DNA of 64,000 nucleotides, taken from the NCBI GenBank assembly GCA_963808965.1, contig CAWEHU010000004.1, positions 78,414 through 142,413 on the forward strand, read 5' to 3'. Shown here in pieces: positions 61,959 to 64,000 of the stretch. Under the pieces are notes generated by a model. It did no database searches. It was not told the DNA's origin and saw only the letters and a list, made by a program, of their open reading frames with translations. The first letter of the stretch is position 1; each line of letters begins with the position of its first letter. Both the position numbers and the translations under genes were made by a program. Origin of the DNA: CAWEHU01 sp963808965 (GTDB taxonomy: Bacteria; Pseudomonadota; Alphaproteobacteria; Acetobacterales; Acetobacteraceae).

Positions 61959-62960
61959 TCATCCGCCGGACGACGGCGATGCCGCAGAGCGGGCGTTCGA
62001 GGCGCCGCGCAAGGTTTGGCCGAGGCTGAGCGATTCCATGTCAACCGACGCGAAATCCACCTCAAGCCCCAGTTCCTTCGCCAGCCAATTGGCGAAGGTT
62101 ATGATCGGTCGCGAGTACCGTTTTGCGCGCGGAAACACGAGCCAATGGCCGGTATAGACGACGTCCTCGCAGACGCCTTGCAGCGGCCGAACCAACCGTC
62201 CCGACGCAAGCTCGCGTTCCGCCAGCCGCATGGACTCGAGCGCCACACCGAGCCCGTCCGCCGCCGCACTGAGCGAGAGAAAACTCCGGTCGAAGCGGAG
62301 CCCACGCGGCTCCGGCGCGATCAGGCCGTTCGCGGCGAACCACGCTGCCCAGCGCACGTTCTTCCGCTCACTCTCGATCAGCGTCTCCGTGAACAAGCTG
62401 CGTGCCGTACGGATACGCTGGGCCAAGGATGGTGCGCATAGTGGAGTCACCACCTCCGTCCCGAGCGGCAGAACCAAGACACCTTGATGCCCGGACGTTC
62501 CGTAGAAGTGCACCGATGGTGCGCCATACACGATGTCCGCATCGAAATCGTCACCGACGAACCGAGTGTAGTTGGTGTCCGCGACGATCCGCACCTCCAG
62601 ACCACGCGCCTCAGCGAGCATCCGGCGCAGCCGCGGCGTAAGCCACTGGGTCGCGAAGCTCGGAGCGCAGTGCAGGCGCAGTAGCCGCGGCCCGTGCGCC
62701 GAGATGTTGCTAATGCCGAGCTGCAACTCGCCGAAGCCACGTATCACATGCTGCATCAACACCTCGCCCTCACCCGTAAGCCGGACGGAGCGTCCCTCGC
62801 GCACGAACAGCGTCGCGCCGAGCGTGCGCTCCAGCCCTCGGATTGCGTGACTGATCGCGCTCGGAGTGAGGCTTAGATCCGAGGCGGCGGCGCTGAATGA
62901 GCCGGTGCGCGTGATGGCTTCAAAGGCGCGGAGCGCCGAGAGCGGCAGGGAGCGCGTCAT
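61959..62960 (-). CDS. LysR-family regulator (GcvA-like)
   Basis: 333 residues. The winged helix-turn-helix LSALRAFEAITRTGSFSAAAS, then LSLTPSAISHAIRGLE, is typical of the GcvA branch. The effector domain follows (LRLHCAPSFATQWLTPRL). It probably controls the divergent dehydrogenase gene. ATG 62960 fits the family start; eight more codons to 62984 are unlikely. The 98 bases between its stop and the Liv ATPase stop are free of genes. Confidence 0.92.
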   Translation of the reverse strand: MTRSLPLSALRAFEAITRTGSFSAAASDLSLTPSAISHAIRGLERTLGATLFVREGRSVRLTGEGEVLMQHVIRGFGELQLGISNISAHGPRLLRLHCAPSFATQWLTPRLRRMLAEARGLEVRIVADTNYTRFVGDDFDADIVYGAPSVHFYGTSGHQGVLVLPLGTEVVTPLCAPSLAQRIRTARSLFTETLIESERKNVRWAAWFAANGLIAPEPRGLRFDRSFLSLSAAADGLGVALESMRLAERELASGRLVRPLQGVCEDVVYTGHWLVFPRAKRYSRPIITFANWLAKELGLEVDFASVDMESLSLGQTLRGASNARSAASPSSGG

Positions 62961-62990
62961 GATGCAATGATGAGAGGGCTTCACCGGTTA

Positions 62991-63080
62991 TTGCAAATTC
63001 CTCGCTTGTCGCCCCGGGTAAGCGGGCTCAGCATGACCGGTGAATGGAACTCATAGATCCTTGTAAATTTCTCGCTTGTC
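62991..63080. promoter_or_regulatory. Two 20-bp direct repeats in the lysR-dehydrogenase gap
   Basis: TTGCAAATTCCTCGCTTGTC (62991-63010) and TTGTAAATTTCTCGCTTGTC (63061-63080) match at 18 of 20 positions, with 70 bases between their starts. They lie in the 190-base gap between the LysR gene and the divergent dehydrogenase. The spacing is near seven helical turns, so both may be bound on one DNA face. They are likely regulator sites or duplicated promoter elements. Confidence 0.6.
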
Positions 63081-63150
63081 CTGGACCGACCGGCCCTGCC
63101 AAAGCTCGGGTCACGGAAACCAAATATCAACTAATACTGGAGGATGCGCA

Positions 63151-63901
63151 GTGCTTCTCGCGGATAAAGTAGCAGTCATATCTGGTGCAGCCAGCCCCCG
63201 CGGGATCGGCTTGGCCACCGCCCGCCTGTTTGCGAAGCACGGGGCACGTGTGGCGATTCTCGACCTAGATGAAGCCGGAGCGCGGCGCGCGGCCGAGGAG
63301 CTCGGGCCGGAGCACCGTGGCTTCGTCTGCGATGTCGCCGATCTCGCGAGCTGCCAGAACGCCGCTCGCCAGGTGCTCGAAGCCTTCGGCAAAACAGATA
63401 TTCTCCTCGCCAATGCCGGCATCACCCAGCCCGTGAAATTCATGGACATCTCCCCGGAGAACTGGGACCGGGTGATGGACGTGAACCTGCGCGGCGTCTT
63501 CTATCTCAGCCAGGCGTTTGTGCCGCACATGCGCGAGCGCAAGCAGGGCTCGATCGCCTGCATGTCCTCGGTCTCTGCCCAGCGCGGCGGCGGCGTGTTC
63601 GGCGGCCCGCACTACTCCGCTGCCAAGGCGGGCGTGCTCGGTCTCGCGAAGGCGATGGCGCGCGAGCTCGGGCCAGACGGTATCCGCGTGAACTGCGTCA
63701 CCCCCGGCCTGATCCAGACCGACATCACCGGCGGCAAGCTCACCGACGAACTGCGTGCCGAGATCCGGAAAGGAATTCCGCTCAACCGGCTCGGCAACGC
63801 CGAGGACGTCGCGGGCGCGTATCTTTTCCTCGCCTCGGACCTCTCCGTCCTACATCACCGGCGCGGTGATCGACGTCAACGGCGGGATGCTGATCCACTG
63901 A
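63151..63901 (+). pseudogene. Short-chain dehydrogenase/reductase, frameshifted near its end
   Basis: GTG 63151 follows GGAGG. The Rossmann start is VAVISGAASPRGIGLATARL, with NAG in LANAGITQP and the catalytic YSAAK and Ser in MSSVSAQ. The frame is clean to LASDLS; then one extra C near 63845-63846 shifts it. Correcting this gives SSYITGAVIDVNGGMLIH, the standard SDR end, at TGA 63899. The enzyme, about 249 residues, would oxidise an alcohol or reduce a ketone; its substrate is unknown. Confidence 0.87.
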
Positions 63902-63951
63902 TGCGAGGGCGGCTCGCCGCCCTTCCAAGATCACACTGGAGGAGACGAGGA

Positions 63952-64000
63952 ATGGAAGCGCTCACGACGCTTTCGAACACGCTCGACCTGTCCGAGCGTG
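63952..64000 (+). CDS. Start of an unidentified gene
   Basis: ATG 63952 has a strong ribosome site (GGAGGAGACGAGG) and opens MEALTTLSNTLDLSER before the window ends. Too little is visible to name a family. It is 50 bases after the dehydrogenase and is probably in the same operon. Confidence 0.6.
   Translation, partial: MEALTTLSNTLDLSER

Overview
The window is about 64 kb of high-GC chromosomal DNA from an alphaproteobacterium. The gene order trpB-trpA-accD-folC, the block rpsA-sppA-ihfB-lapA-pyrF-trpF, the ChpT/CheAWYBR set and the fatty-acid cluster fabD-fabG-acpP-fabF-mltG all fit Rhodospirillales, and Acetobacteraceae is the most likely family. This placement is by recollection of family gene order; no 16S gene or other decisive marker is present. 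I saw no insertion sequence, CRISPR array, rRNA or tRNA gene, though I could not run a covariance search.

Layout. 0-3.3 kb: end of a DUF2255 gene, a Bcr/CflA drug exporter, a cold-shock protein, a DUF188 gene, and a 23-codon ORF with a near-perfect anti-16S ribosome site and its own terminator. 3.3-7.8 kb: type II fatty-acid synthesis and mltG. 7.9-14.1 kb: a minus-strand chemotaxis operon (cheA-W-Y-B-R) next to a frameshifted chpT-like gene. 14.1-20.6 kb: moaA, a small lipoprotein, a methyltransferase, a four-domain rhodanese, comF, CsbD-like proteins, a glutaredoxin and a cobalamin adenosyltransferase. 20.7-25.2 kb: trpB-trpA-accD-folC and a KGG stress protein. 25.4-29.5 kb: an ICMT-like methyltransferase, an MFS carrier, a LolA-like protein, a glutamine-amidotransferase-type hydrolase and a lytic transglycosylase. 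29.5-34.6 kb: trpF, pyrF, lapA, ihfB, sppA and rpsA on the minus strand. 34.6-43.3 kb: accessory metabolism (CoA-transferase, PEP mutase/isocitrate lyase-family lyase, MFS, an SsuABC-like importer, an MbcA/ParS-like antitoxin).

43.4-50.2 kb is a compact minus-strand operon: PEP mutase/isocitrate lyase-family lyase, N-carbamoylsarcosine-amidase-type hydrolase, two PuuE-like deacetylases, a LeuC/LeuD-type hydro-lyase and a periplasmic binding protein. Read together these suggest uptake of a cyclic imide or related amide, ring opening, deamidation to a maleate-type diacid, hydration and C-C cleavage. This is inference, but it is the best candidate here for an undescribed pathway. 50.2-57.0 kb holds a caa3-like cytochrome oxidase set (ctaC, ctaD, subunit III, a small membrane protein, ctaG) divergent from three c-type cytochrome genes. 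57.2-61.9 kb is a Liv-type importer whose two ATPases form one reading unit. The window ends with a LysR regulator divergent from a short-chain dehydrogenase, with two near-identical 20-bp repeats between them.

A caution applies throughout. At least eleven single-base indels (nine of them +1), two in-frame TGA codons and one apparent ATG-to-ATT start change break otherwise well-conserved genes. Most homology resumes exactly one base out of register. This looks more like uncorrected sequencing error than decay, but the oxidase subunit II gene carries four of the defects and may be a true pseudogene.
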